DNA of 64,000 nucleotides. It comes from CAZKTO01 sp964555685. Its GTDB lineage: Bacteria > Chloroflexota > Dehalococcoidia > SHYB01. The DNA lies in the NCBI GenBank assembly GCA_964555685.1, contig CAZKTO010000005.1, positions 1-64,000 of the forward strand. The letters are read 5' to 3'. The translations under genes were made by a program, and so were the position numbers. Positions 34,316-42,826 of the stretch are shown piece by piece. The notes beneath the pieces are model-generated. The model did no database searches. It had not been told where the DNA came from and was given only the letters and a program-made list of their open reading frames with translations. Position 1 is the first letter of the stretch, and each line of letters opens with the position of its first letter.

Positions 34316-36319
34316 TCAGCGGTCGAGCCAGATGACCTCGACCAGGTGCCCGCCCTGGTGGAAGGCCTCGCCGCCGCGGGACTGCTGGTAGGCGTTCCGC
34401 AGGCGCGGCCCGTAGGCGATGTAGCGGGCGCCGCTGGGCAGGGTGAGGCGCTTGATTTCGTCCCGCTGCTCGATGAGCCAGACCTCGCGGCTAATGGCCT
34501 TCTCGCGCTCCAGCGGCACGCCCTTGGCCATCTCATCCGCCAGGGCAAGGATCTTCGGGTTGTTGATCTCGGCAAGGTTGAGCTGCCGGCCAGGCTTGAG
34601 GAAAAGGATGGCGCCCGCGTTGGTGGGGGAAACGGTGGTGATGTACAGCGCCATGCTGGGGAAATTCTGGTGCTTCTGGCCGCCCAGGTAGCCGATGGCG
34701 GTGTAGTAGATGTTGATGTCCGAGACCTTGCCGACCTCGACCTCGATGTTCAGGTTCTTCTTGAGCTCCGAGGCGATGGCGATGAACTGCTTCGTCACCG
34801 GCTGAGTCGTGTACTCGTTGTAGACGATGCTGTGCCTCTCGCCTTCCTTGTGGCCGGAGGCGGCCCAGAGCTGCCTGGCCCGGGCGGGATCGAAGATGAA
34901 GAGATTGTCCTCGTCCTTGACACCGGCATCGCGCAGCGTCTGGATATTGCGGGCGACGGTGGGCGTATCGTCGAAGATCAGGCTGACGATGTTGGTGGTG
35001 GGCGGCAGGATGGCGGCCTCGTCGTGTACGTTCTTGATGAGAGACTGCCAGTCGATGGCCTTGGCGATGGCCAGGCGGGCGCGGATATCGGTGAAGGGAG
35101 CGCCATCGCCCTCGGTGCGGAAGCCCATGGAGAAGATGCCCACCACGGAGAACATCTCGGCGATCTGGCAAGAGGGGCAGTCGCGGCCAAAGTTCAAGGC
35201 CGCTGTGGGCGTGGTGGCGCCGATGTCGTGGGCGCTGTCAACCTGGCCCGCGATCAGGGCCCCGCGCGCCCGGGACGTATCGGTGATGATGGCAATGACA
35301 TGCTTGTCAATGTAGGGCAGAGGCTTGCCGTCGGCCCCGTTCCGCCAGAAGTTCGGGTTGGCGATGAACTCGGACCGCACCTGCGGGTCGCGGCTCTGCA
35401 GGATCATCGAGCCGGTGCCCACCATGCGCTTCTCGTAGTCGCCGTCCAGCTTGAAGACCTCGGGCGGCACGATGCGGGACTGGAAGTCCGCCAGGATCAG
35501 CGGGAAGAAGGGGTCCGGCTCCTTGATGGTGAACTGGACCGTGTCGTCATCCACGGCGCGGGCGCTGGCGATGTTGCCCCACTCGCCGCCGCCGGGCCTG
35601 CCCTGCGGGGAGCCATCGGGCTTGGTCAGCTTGCCCAGCCACATATCGATGGCGTGGACGACATCGGCGGCGACGAAGTCGCGGCCATAGAGCGGCTTCA
35701 GCTTCTCGTCATAGCCGAAGGCGCCAGCGGGGACGTTGTGCCACCGTGCCTTCTGGTTCAGCTTGAAGGTCCAGGTCTTGCCATCGCCGCCGACAGACCA
35801 GGAGTCCGCCAGGTCTGGAGCGGCCTCGCAGATGCCGATGTCGCCGACTTTCTGGTTTGGCGCCATCTGGCACCGGACGAGCTGGTTGTAGACGATGGTG
35901 GCGTGGGTGTTCGTCGTGAAGGAGCGGCTCAGGACCGGGTCGAGGGCGGCGACCCGCTGGGTGAAGGCGTAGGTGTGCGTCCCGCCGCGCTTGGGAGGCA
36001 CGAGCCAGTTGGGCGGGTTCTGGATCCAGCGGAAGCCGTTGATGCGCTCCGTGATGGCGCCGGTGTTGGGCACGGGGGTGGCCGTGGGCTGGACGACGAC
36101 GGTGCGCTCGACGATACGCGGCGTCGGCGTTGGGGCAGCGGTCGGCGTGGGGCCCGGCGTGGGCTGGACGACGACGGTGCGCTCGATGATCTGGGGCGTC
36201 GGCGTGGGCGCCGGCGTTGGCTCTTCGCCCCCACCGCAGGCCGCCACCACCAGCGCCATCGCGACGCCACCGAACGCTAAGGGGGCAATCCGGGCTGCCA
36301 GAAACGACCTCGCTCGCAT
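34316..36319 (-). CDS. ABC-transporter solute-binding lipoprotein, family 5 (receptor 1)
   Basis: 667 residues. Lipoprotein signal with lipobox VVAAC near residue 27, then a 60-residue stalk of Pro/Thr repeats in which IIERTVVVQPTP and RIVERTVVVQPTA recur. The body is a family 5 (dipeptide/oligopeptide/nickel) binding protein: GKTWTFKLNQKARWHN and YGRDFVAADVVHAIDMW are the characteristic early block. ATG chosen because GGAGG lies six nt upstream and it gives a normal signal sequence. It is closely similar to the receptor at 38.6-40.6 kb over its whole length, down to the C-terminal GGEAFHQGGHLVEVIWLDR. Last gene of the importer operon. Ligand unknown. Confidence 0.88.
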   Translation of the reverse strand: MRARSFLAARIAPLAFGGVAMALVVAACGGGEEPTPAPTPTPQIIERTVVVQPTPGPTPTAAPTPTPRIVERTVVVQPTATPVPNTGAITERINGFRWIQNPPNWLVPPKRGGTHTYAFTQRVAALDPVLSRSFTTNTHATIVYNQLVRCQMAPNQKVGDIGICEAAPDLADSWSVGGDGKTWTFKLNQKARWHNVPAGAFGYDEKLKPLYGRDFVAADVVHAIDMWLGKLTKPDGSPQGRPGGGEWGNIASARAVDDDTVQFTIKEPDPFFPLILADFQSRIVPPEVFKLDGDYEKRMVGTGSMILQSRDPQVRSEFIANPNFWRNGADGKPLPYIDKHVIAIITDTSRARGALIAGQVDSAHDIGATTPTAALNFGRDCPSCQIAEMFSVVGIFSMGFRTEGDGAPFTDIRARLAIAKAIDWQSLIKNVHDEAAILPPTTNIVSLIFDDTPTVARNIQTLRDAGVKDEDNLFIFDPARARQLWAASGHKEGERHSIVYNEYTTQPVTKQFIAIASELKKNLNIEVEVGKVSDINIYYTAIGYLGGQKHQNFPSMALYITTVSPTNAGAILFLKPGRQLNLAEINNPKILALADEMAKGVPLEREKAISREVWLIEQRDEIKRLTLPSGARYIAYGPRLRNAYQQSRGGEAFHQGGHLVEVIWLDR

Positions 36320-36424
36320 ACTGCTCCTCCTCATGACGCGCGCCCGGCTCGGGGCGCCACGCACCCTGATCCTACCATCACCAGCCGAACAAACAGCACC
36401 GCCTCCGGTCCGCGAGAGCCTGGG

Positions 36425-37369
36425 CTACCGGATACGGCCGCCGCCGCCGCGCAGGCGCGGGTCCAGCACGTCGCGGATGGCGTCTCCCAGCAGGTTGAAC
36501 GAGAAGACGGCCAGGCTGATGGCGGCCGCCGGGACGATGGCGAGCCAGGGCCAGTCCCGGAACTGGGCCGTGCTGTCGACGCCGGAGCCGCCGCGCGCGC
36601 TGACCATCGAGCCCCAGGACGGGTCCGTGGGCTTGCCGCCGGCCCCCAGGAAGCTCAGGCTGGCCTCGAAGAGAATTGCCCCGCCCAGGAGGATGGAGGC
36701 CTGGACGATGATGGGCGCCACCACGTTGGGCAGGATGTGCCGGAACATGATGCGGCTGTTGCTGGCGCCCAGGGCCCGGCTCGCATCGATGTAGACGTTC
36801 TGCTTGACGGTCAGGACCGCGCCCCGGACGACCCGCGCCGTGCCCGGGATCAGCACGATGCTGATGACGGCCAGGGCGTTGTTGATGCTGGGGCCGCGAA
36901 CGGCGATGATGCCCAGAGCCAGGATGAGCGCCGGGAAGGCCTGCAGCGCATCGATCAGACGCTGGAGGATGAGATCGAGCTTCCCTTCGAGGTAGCCGCT
37001 GACCAGGCCGATGAGGGTCCCCGCGGCCACCGAGATCATGACGGCCAGGAACCCCACGTACATGGAGATGCGGGCGCCGAAGAAGGTCCGGCTCATGACG
37101 TCGCGGCCCAGGTTGTCGGTGCCCAGCCAGTGGTCCGCCGAGGGCGCCTCGTGGGAGGGCCCCACGAAGAGCTCGTCGTGCCCATAGGGCGCGACCCATG
37201 GGGCGAAGATGGCGATGACGAGGACGCCGATGATGGCGACGGCCGAGAGGAAGCCCAGGGGCTTGCTGCGCGCGAAGGCGATGGCGCCTTTCAGCAGGGC
37301 CGCCGCCCCGTTCCGCTTGGGCAGGACCAGCGTCCCCGCCTGCATCACGCCCGCGTCGCCGGTGGCCAT
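36425..37369 (-). CDS. Dipeptide-type ABC transporter permease (DppC-like)
   Basis: 314 residues, about six hydrophobic helices. The N-terminal FARSKPLGFLSAVAIIGVLVIAIFAPWVAPY and GTDNLGRDVMSRTFFGARISMYVGFLAVMISVAAGTLIGLVSGY are the DppC/OppC signatures. The EAA loop that docks the ATPase is EASRALGASNSRIMFRHILPNVVAP-like (DASRALGASNSRIMFRHILPN). GAGGAAG lies before the ATG. It is 12 nt from the dppB-like gene, a clear two-gene unit. The partner ATPases (DppD/F) are not in the window. Confidence 0.9.
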   Translation of the reverse strand: MATGDAGVMQAGTLVLPKRNGAAALLKGAIAFARSKPLGFLSAVAIIGVLVIAIFAPWVAPYGHDELFVGPSHEAPSADHWLGTDNLGRDVMSRTFFGARISMYVGFLAVMISVAAGTLIGLVSGYLEGKLDLILQRLIDALQAFPALILALGIIAVRGPSINNALAVISIVLIPGTARVVRGAVLTVKQNVYIDASRALGASNSRIMFRHILPNVVAPIIVQASILLGGAILFEASLSFLGAGGKPTDPSWGSMVSARGGSGVDSTAQFRDWPWLAIVPAAAISLAVFSFNLLGDAIRDVLDPRLRGGGGRIR

Positions 37370-37381
37370 GCGTCGCTTCCT

Positions 37382-38383
37382 CTAGCTGTACCGAATCCGG
37401 GGATCGAACCAGGCGTAGGAGAGGTCGACCAGGAGGTTGAGGATGATGAGCGCCCCGGCGAAGAAGAGGACGGCCGCCTGAATCATCGGAATGTCGCGCT
37501 GCTCGATGGCGCGCACCGTCGCCTGGCCCAGCCCCGGCAGGCCGAAGATGAATTCGATGATGGCCAGCCCGCCGACGAGGAACCCGACTTGCGTCCCAAT
37601 GACGGTGATGACCGGGATGAAGGCGTTCTTGAGGGCGTGCCGGATGATGACGCTGCGCTCCCGCAGCCCCTTTGCCCAGGCCGTGCGAACGTAGTCCTGC
37701 CGCAGCACCTCCAGCATGGATGAGCGGAGCATCCGGGCCGTGACGGACGAGAGGCGGATGCCGATGATGAGCGCCGGGGTGATCATGGTGAGCAGGTTCT
37801 GGCGCGGGTCGTCGAAGAAGTCCGTGTAGAAGAGGGGCGGTGCCCAGTTGAACCAGATGGCGCCCAGCATGAGCGTCATGGTCCCGATGATGAAGTCCGG
37901 GATGGAGAGGCCGGCGATGGCGAAGATGCGCCCCGCGTAGTCGCCGATGGTGTCCTGCCGGACGGCCGAGTAGATGCCGATGGGCAGGGCGAAGAGGAGG
38001 GAGACCAGCATGCCGATGATGGCGAGCTCCAGGCTGACGGGGATGACCCTCTTGAGGACGTCGGCGATCTCCTGGCGGCCCGCGCCGAAGGACTGGCCGA
38101 AGTCGCCCTGGAAGACGCCGGAGAGCCAGGAGCCATACTGGGAGCCCCCGCCGGGATGGAAGAAAGGGAAGCCGCCATCGACGGCGATGAGGAAGGGCTT
38201 GTCCAGGCCCAGCTCGTGGCGGATGGCGGCGAGATCCTCCTGGCTGAAGACAGCCTGGGCCTCGGCGGCGCGCTGGACGACGGCGTCGCTGGGCGCCAGA
38301 CGGGTGAGGGCCGCCGCCACGACGGTCACGATGAAGAGGACTGGGATGGCGACCAACAGCCGCCGGATGATGTACCGTCGCAT
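37382..38383 (-). CDS. Dipeptide-type ABC transporter permease (DppB-like)
   Basis: 333 residues, six helices. MRRYIIRRLLVAIPVLFIVTVVAAALTRLAPSD is the DppB/OppB opening. A periplasmic segment follows, then SLELAIIGMLVSLLFALPIGIYSAV, and the EAA motif VRTAWAKGLRERSVIIRHALKNAFIPVIT. It ends in NLLVDLSYAWFDPRIRYS, as most DppB do. The loop after helix 1 (QEDLAAIRHELGLDKPFLIAVDGGFPFFHPGG) is slightly longer than usual. No good ribosome site; 186 nt with a palindrome and a hairpin separate it from the receptor gene upstream. Confidence 0.9.
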   Translation of the reverse strand: MRRYIIRRLLVAIPVLFIVTVVAAALTRLAPSDAVVQRAAEAQAVFSQEDLAAIRHELGLDKPFLIAVDGGFPFFHPGGGSQYGSWLSGVFQGDFGQSFGAGRQEIADVLKRVIPVSLELAIIGMLVSLLFALPIGIYSAVRQDTIGDYAGRIFAIAGLSIPDFIIGTMTLMLGAIWFNWAPPLFYTDFFDDPRQNLLTMITPALIIGIRLSSVTARMLRSSMLEVLRQDYVRTAWAKGLRERSVIIRHALKNAFIPVITVIGTQVGFLVGGLAIIEFIFGLPGLGQATVRAIEQRDIPMIQAAVLFFAGALIILNLLVDLSYAWFDPRIRYS

Positions 38384-38461
38384 GAGTCGCGAGCCGCGCC
38401 TGGCCGGTTATGGCCTGGCCCGGCGGCCTCCTCCCGGCGACGACGTCGCCCCAGGTGCCGC

Positions 38462-38483
38462 GCGCCCCGACAGGTCGGGGCGC
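38462..38483. repeat. Palindrome GCGCCCCGAC-AG-GTCGGGGCGC
   Basis: 10-bp perfect arms with the dispersed CCCCGAC-GTCGGGG core, in the 186-nt gap between receptor 2 and the dppB-like gene. Confidence 0.75.
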
Positions 38484-38514
38484 TCCGTCAGGGTAGCACA
38501 TCCCTGAAGCGCGA

Positions 38515-38541
38515 GGGAGGGGCTGCCGAGCAGCCCCTCCC
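38515..38541 (-). terminator. Strong hairpin after the receptor 2 gene
   Basis: 12-bp perfect arms GGGAGGGGCTGC / GCAGCCCCTCCC with a 3-nt loop, 29 nt past the receptor 2 stop on the minus strand. No T-tract follows. A hairpin at this place could end part of the transcription or protect the receptor mRNA, giving more receptor than permease. Confidence 0.5.
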
Positions 38542-38569
38542 ATTTGGCGTAGTGGCGGTGTTCTTCGCG

Positions 38570-40570
38570 CTACCTATCGAGCCAGATGACCTCGGCGATG
38601 TGGCCGCCCTGGTGGAAGGCCTCGCCGCCGCGGGACTGCTGGTAGGCGTTGCGGAGCCGTCCGCTATAGGTGATGAACCGGGCGCCGCTGGGCAGGACGA
38701 GGCGGCGGAGATCGGTGCTGTGCTCGATGATGAAGACCTCCCGGCTGATGGCCTTCTCGCGCTCCAGCGGCACACCCTTGCCGATCTCCTCGCCCAGGGC
38801 GATGATGCGCGGGTTGTTGAACTCGGCGAAGTTGCGCTGCTGGCCCGGGCGCAGGTCGACGATAGTCCCGGCGTTGGTGGGCAGCACGTTGTTGAAGTAC
38901 ATGATCATGCTGGGGAAGTTCTGGTGCTTCTGGCCGCCCAGGAAGCCCAGGGCCGAGTAGTAGATGTTGATATCGGTGGCCTTGTTGACCTCCACGTCGA
39001 TCCCGATGTTCTTCTTGAGCTGGTCGGCCACCGCGATGATCTGCTTGGTGATGACGGGGCTGTACTCGTTGTAGATGATGCTGTGCTTCTCGCCCTCCTT
39101 GTGGCCCGATTCGGCCCAGAGCCGTTTGGCGATGGCGGCATCGAAGACGAAGGGGTTGTCCTCGTCCTTGACGCCGCCGGCGCGGATGGCCTGCTGGTAG
39201 ATGGACAGCGTGGGCAGCTCGTCGAAGATGAGGCCGGAGACGTTGGTGGCCGGGATGATGGCGGCCGCGCCGTCGTGGACGCCCAGGAGGATGACGTTCC
39301 AGTCGATGGCCTTGGCCGCGGCCAGGCGGGCCTTGGGGTTGGCGAAGGGCGCGCCCTCGCCCTCGGTCTTGAAGCCGATGGAGAAGACGCCCAGGGCCGT
39401 GAACATCTCGACGATCTGGCAGGTGGGGCAGTCGCGCCCGAAGTTGATGGCCCCGGTGGGCGTGTCAACCCCGATGGACTGGGCGCTATCCACCTGGCCC
39501 GTGATGAGGGCGGCGCGGGCCCGGGTGGCGTCCGTGATGAGGGCGATGACGTGCTTGTCGATGTAGGGCAACGCCTTGCCATCGGCGCCGTTCCGCCAGA
39601 AGGCGGGGTTGGCGATGAACTCGCCCTTCACCGCCGGGTCCCGGACCGTCAGGATGAAGGCGCTGGTGCCGACCATGCGCTTCTCGTAGTCGCCGTCCAG
39701 CTTGAAGACCTCGGGCGGGACGATCCGCGATTGGAAGTCCGTGAGCTGCTGGACGAAGAACGGGTCGGCGGTCTTGGCGACGATCACGACGGTGTCCGGG
39801 TCGATGGCGCGGGCGCTGTCGATGTTGCTCCACTCGCCGCCGCCGGGCCTGCCCTGCGGGGTGCCATCGGGCTTGGTCAGCTTGCCGAGCCACATATCGA
39901 TATTGTGGATGACGTCGGCGGCGACGAAGTCGCGGCCGTAGAGGGGCTTCAGGCGCTCGTCATAGCCGAAGGCGGTGGCCGGAGGGTTCTGCCACTTGGC
40001 GCCGGGATGCAGTTTGAAGGTCCAGGTCTTGCCATCGCTCGCCACCGACCAGGAGGTGGCCAGGTCCGGCGCGACCTGGCAGATGCCGATGTCGCCGGTC
40101 TTCTGGTTGGACGCCACCTCGCACCGGACGAGCTGGCTGTAGCCCAGGGTCGTGTGCGTCATGGAGGTGAAGGAGCGGGTGAGAACGGGGTCGATGGAGG
40201 CGGTCCGGAAGTTGAAGGCGTAGTTGTGGGTGCCGCCGCGCTTGGGCGGGACGAGCCAGTTGGGCTGGTTCTGGATCCAGCGGAAGCCGTTGATGCGCTC
40301 GGTGATGGCGCCGGCGTTGGGAGCGGGGGTGGCCGTGGGCTGGACGACCACCGTGCGCTCGATGACGATGGGCGTGGGGGTGGGCCGCGGCGTCGCCGTC
40401 GGGGCCGGCGTGGGCGTCACGACGACGGTGCGCTCGATGATCTGGGGCGTCGGCGTGGGCGCCGGCGTTGGCTCTTCGCCGCCGCCGCACGCGGCGACGA
40501 CCAGCGCCACGACGACGAAGACGAGGAACGCCGACAGGAGCTTCCGTCCAAAGACGAGTCTGCCTAGCAT
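38570..40570 (-). CDS. ABC-transporter solute-binding lipoprotein, family 5 (receptor 2)
   Basis: 666 residues, first gene of the importer operon. Lipobox VVAAC near residue 28, then a Pro/Thr stalk with IIERTVVVTPTP and IVIERTVVVQPTA. The mature domain parallels receptor 1 throughout: AITERINGFRWIQN near the start, GRDFVAADVIHNIDMWLGKLTKPDG in the middle, and GGEAFHQGGHIAEVIWLDR at the end. GGAGGAGAGCG precedes the ATG. The two receptors flanking one permease pair suggest duplication with possible change in ligand range. No direct evidence for the ligand; family 5 covers peptides, sugars, nickel and opines. Confidence 0.88.
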   Translation of the reverse strand: MLGRLVFGRKLLSAFLVFVVVALVVAACGGGEEPTPAPTPTPQIIERTVVVTPTPAPTATPRPTPTPIVIERTVVVQPTATPAPNAGAITERINGFRWIQNQPNWLVPPKRGGTHNYAFNFRTASIDPVLTRSFTSMTHTTLGYSQLVRCEVASNQKTGDIGICQVAPDLATSWSVASDGKTWTFKLHPGAKWQNPPATAFGYDERLKPLYGRDFVAADVIHNIDMWLGKLTKPDGTPQGRPGGGEWSNIDSARAIDPDTVVIVAKTADPFFVQQLTDFQSRIVPPEVFKLDGDYEKRMVGTSAFILTVRDPAVKGEFIANPAFWRNGADGKALPYIDKHVIALITDATRARAALITGQVDSAQSIGVDTPTGAINFGRDCPTCQIVEMFTALGVFSIGFKTEGEGAPFANPKARLAAAKAIDWNVILLGVHDGAAAIIPATNVSGLIFDELPTLSIYQQAIRAGGVKDEDNPFVFDAAIAKRLWAESGHKEGEKHSIIYNEYSPVITKQIIAVADQLKKNIGIDVEVNKATDINIYYSALGFLGGQKHQNFPSMIMYFNNVLPTNAGTIVDLRPGQQRNFAEFNNPRIIALGEEIGKGVPLEREKAISREVFIIEHSTDLRRLVLPSGARFITYSGRLRNAYQQSRGGEAFHQGGHIAEVIWLDR

Positions 40571-40607
40571 CGCTCTCCTCCCTGTGGTTGTCCTAGCGAG
40601 TCCCGGC

Positions 40608-40625
40608 GCCCCGACGTGTCGGGGC
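40608..40625. repeat. Palindrome GCCCCGAC-GT-GTCGGGGC
   Basis: 8-bp arms; a copy of the dispersed core in the leader region of the receptor 2 gene, between its promoter and start. Confidence 0.75.
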
Positions 40626-40704
40626 AGATTCCCGACGGTTCGAGCGCGGCGCCTCTGGAGCGGTCCGAAGAGGCCCCGGCGAGGCGCCGCACGGGTATTG
40701 GCGC

Positions 40705-40733
40705 ATTATAGCCCGCCCGTCAACCCAGGAACA
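40705..40733 (-). promoter_or_regulatory. Promoter of the importer operon
   Basis: Minus strand: TTGTTC, 18-nt spacer, perfect TATAAT (40710-40705), giving a leader of about 130 nt before receptor 2. The gap 40571-40897 (327 nt) otherwise contains one palindrome and no gene I accept. Confidence 0.55.
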
Positions 40734-40897
40734 ATCTTCCGATACTGGGAGTACGATGGCTGAGCGCGCACGGATTTCGGGCGCGAGGGCGCCGCCACGG
40801 GCGTACTCCGCCGTCGCGCTATGGCCCTATGACGGGACGCGACGCGCGCGAACAGCGGTCCCGCCCAGGGCAGGTGGCGGGCCCAGGCAGGGGAAGG

Positions 40898-42127
40898 TTA
40901 CCGGACGGCGCCGCTGCTCAGGCGGCTCGGCGAGCGGCTGGGGGCGCGGGGCGGAAGTGAGGGGACTGAGCCCCGCGAGGTCGTTGGCAACTGGCGGTTG
41001 ATCCACGCGGTGCGAGGCAGGCTGCGGCCCAACTCTCGTTCGATCTGACGCCATTTCCGGCTATCCTCTGGCGTGATGAAGGTGATGGCCTTGCCCTTCC
41101 TCCCCATCCGTCCCGTGCGCCCGACTCGATGGGTGAAGAGTTTCGCTGAGTCAGGCAACTCGTAGTTGATGACCCGCTCGACCCCTTCGATGTCGAGTCC
41201 CCGAGCGGCGACGTTTGTAGCCAGCAATATGGGCATACGTCCAGACCGAAAGTCCGCCATGACGCGCTCGCGAGCGTTCTGTTTCAGATTCCCTTGGAGC
41301 GCCGCCACTGGGTATCCCAGGTCTGCGAGGCGCAAGGCCAACTTGGCCACACCGTGCTTGGTCCGACCAAACACGAGGGTTGCGCCTTGGTCCCGCTTGT
41401 CGAGCAGTGTCCGCAGGGCGCCGAGTTTAGCGCCGATCTCCATTTCATAGACGACATGGAGGATCTCCGGCGGCGCCTGGTTCTCGGGGTGCACGCGAAC
41501 GATGACTGGATTGCGAAGATAACGGGCCGCTACAGTCATCACCCAGGCAGGGACGGTTGCGGAGAAGAGGGCGGTCTGCCGTTGCGCCGGCGTTTGCGCC
41601 AGAATCCGCTCGACGTCAGGCGCGAACCCCTGGTCAAGCATCTCGTCGCCCTCGTCCAGGATAAAGAGGCGAAGCTCCTTCAGGGAGAGGTTGCCTTGCC
41701 GCAGATGGTCCAGCGTGCGCCCAGGCGTACCCACCACGATGTGGGCCTTTCTTAGCGCTTGACGCTCGGGGGCAAGGGAACGGCCTCCGTACAACAGGAC
41801 CAGCCTGAGGTGTCGGGCGCTGGCTAGGGCGCCCACCACCCCACCGACCTGGATAGCCAGCTCCCGAGTGGGTGTAAGGACGAGCGCTTGGACGCCGCGC
41901 ACAGCGGCGTCACAGAGCTCGACGAGAGGGACTCCGAACGCCAGGGTCTTGCCCGACCCAGTCCACGCCTGGCCCACGACATCTCGGCCCTCGAGAAGGG
42001 CTGGAATAGTCTGGGCTTGAATGGCGGTGGGGACCGAGATCCCCATCTCATCCACCGCGGCACGGGTGTCGGGGTGAAGTTCGAAAGACGAGAACGAATC
42101 GAAATGGGTCATCGCACTGAGGGACAT
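40898..42127 (-). CDS. DEAD-box ATP-dependent RNA helicase with DEGD motif II
   Basis: 409 residues. Superfamily 2 helicase core. Q motif before VPTAIQAQTIPALLEGRDVVG, motif I AWTGSGKT, motif Ia PTRELAIQ, motif Ib TPGRTLDH, motif II LDEGDEMLDQGF (Gly instead of the usual Ala), motif III SAT, motif IV TLVFGRTKHG, motif V ATNVAARGLDIEGVERVINYE, motif VI HRVGRTGRMG. The tail is short and basic (SPSRLSSG). Start ATG with AAGGAA upstream; a second ATG five codons on is possible. A leader of more than 130 nt is predicted. RNA remodelling in cold or ribosome assembly is the common role. Confidence 0.9.
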   Translation of the reverse strand: MSLSAMTHFDSFSSFELHPDTRAAVDEMGISVPTAIQAQTIPALLEGRDVVGQAWTGSGKTLAFGVPLVELCDAAVRGVQALVLTPTRELAIQVGGVVGALASARHLRLVLLYGGRSLAPERQALRKAHIVVGTPGRTLDHLRQGNLSLKELRLFILDEGDEMLDQGFAPDVERILAQTPAQRQTALFSATVPAWVMTVAARYLRNPVIVRVHPENQAPPEILHVVYEMEIGAKLGALRTLLDKRDQGATLVFGRTKHGVAKLALRLADLGYPVAALQGNLKQNARERVMADFRSGRMPILLATNVAARGLDIEGVERVINYELPDSAKLFTHRVGRTGRMGRKGKAITFITPEDSRKWRQIERELGRSLPRTAWINRQLPTTSRGSVPSLPPRAPSRSPSRLSSGAVR

Positions 42128-42261
42128 CCGAGCTGATTCCTTGAGTCGGAAGTTGGGACTCGTCGGTCAGCGCGGATCGTGAGAAGGGGGAACAGGAGAC
42201 GGTTCTTAATCCCGTGCCGCACCCGGCCAAGATGGCGGGCTGCCGATTCATTCCACTGGAG

Positions 42262-42559
42262 CTATTCTAACAGAACCTTGATCTCCGCGCTGTACTGGGT
42301 CAGGAGATATCGGACAATACCTCCTTTCCTGGAGAGTGCTCGGCTAACCAGGTGCTTCGAGACTCGCAATGACGTTTCTTGATAGAACTGCTCGGGGGTC
42401 TTGTAGCCCAGGGCCTGGTGGGGCCGGACGGTCTCGTAGACCTGGTTCCAGCGAAGGAGAGCAGCCTCCAGCCCGCCCAGATCGTCGGGCAGTGCTTCCA
42501 CCCTTCGGCTTCGCTCAGGGCAGGCTCTGGTAAAACTCCTCCTCGTCGGTGCGGAAGCT
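42262..42559 (-). pseudogene. Remnant of an integrase-core (IS481/IS3-like) transposase
   Basis: C-terminal part of a DDE integrase-core transposase: SFRTDEEEFYQ (42559 downward), then after a break LPDDLGGLEAALLRWNQVYETVRPHQALGYKTPEQFYQE. These are the usual C-terminal segments around the catalytic Glu region. The N-terminal two-thirds is absent. A 31-nt insertion with core CCCTGAGCGAAGCCGAAGGG introduces a stop and a frame change, and CTGCCC stands on both sides of it. The upstream edge abuts a CCCCGAC palindrome. The rest of the 699-nt gap (42128-42826) holds only the helicase leader and the SDR upstream region. Confidence 0.8.
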
Positions 42560-42575
42560 CCCCGACGAGTCGGGG
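42560..42575. repeat. Palindrome CCCCGAC-GA-GTCGGGG at the transposase remnant edge
   Basis: Core palindrome (8 bp with the outer T/A pair) exactly where homology to the transposase ends. Confidence 0.7.
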
Positions 42576-42826
42576 AATGGCCCCGTATACGCTCATCGTG
42601 ACACCAGCGTACTGTCCCAGCGTCCTCATGGCTGGTGTCCGATTATGTATCTGACCCTGCTCAGGCCCAGGCAGCAAACGAACGGCCCTCGCTGCTTGAA
42701 GGCCCACCTGTCCTCTGCCACAATGGTGCGACGCTCCTCACGCCGGAGAGGCCTCGGAGGTGTGGGTGACCGTGGGGCGTCCATGCCCACAGGGCGGGCA
42801 GTCAAATCAGTCCCAAGGAGCATGCT

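Noticed and set aside
33782..40567. Long plus-strand frames (832 and 803 codons) across the ABC importer genes
   Set aside because: Antisense shadows of the two paralogous receptors; the two frames resemble each other only because the receptors do.
40756..41001. 81-codon plus-strand frame between receptor 2 and the helicase
   Set aside because: Arg/Gly/Ala low-complexity, overlaps the helicase 3' end and has no ribosome site; treated as non-coding.
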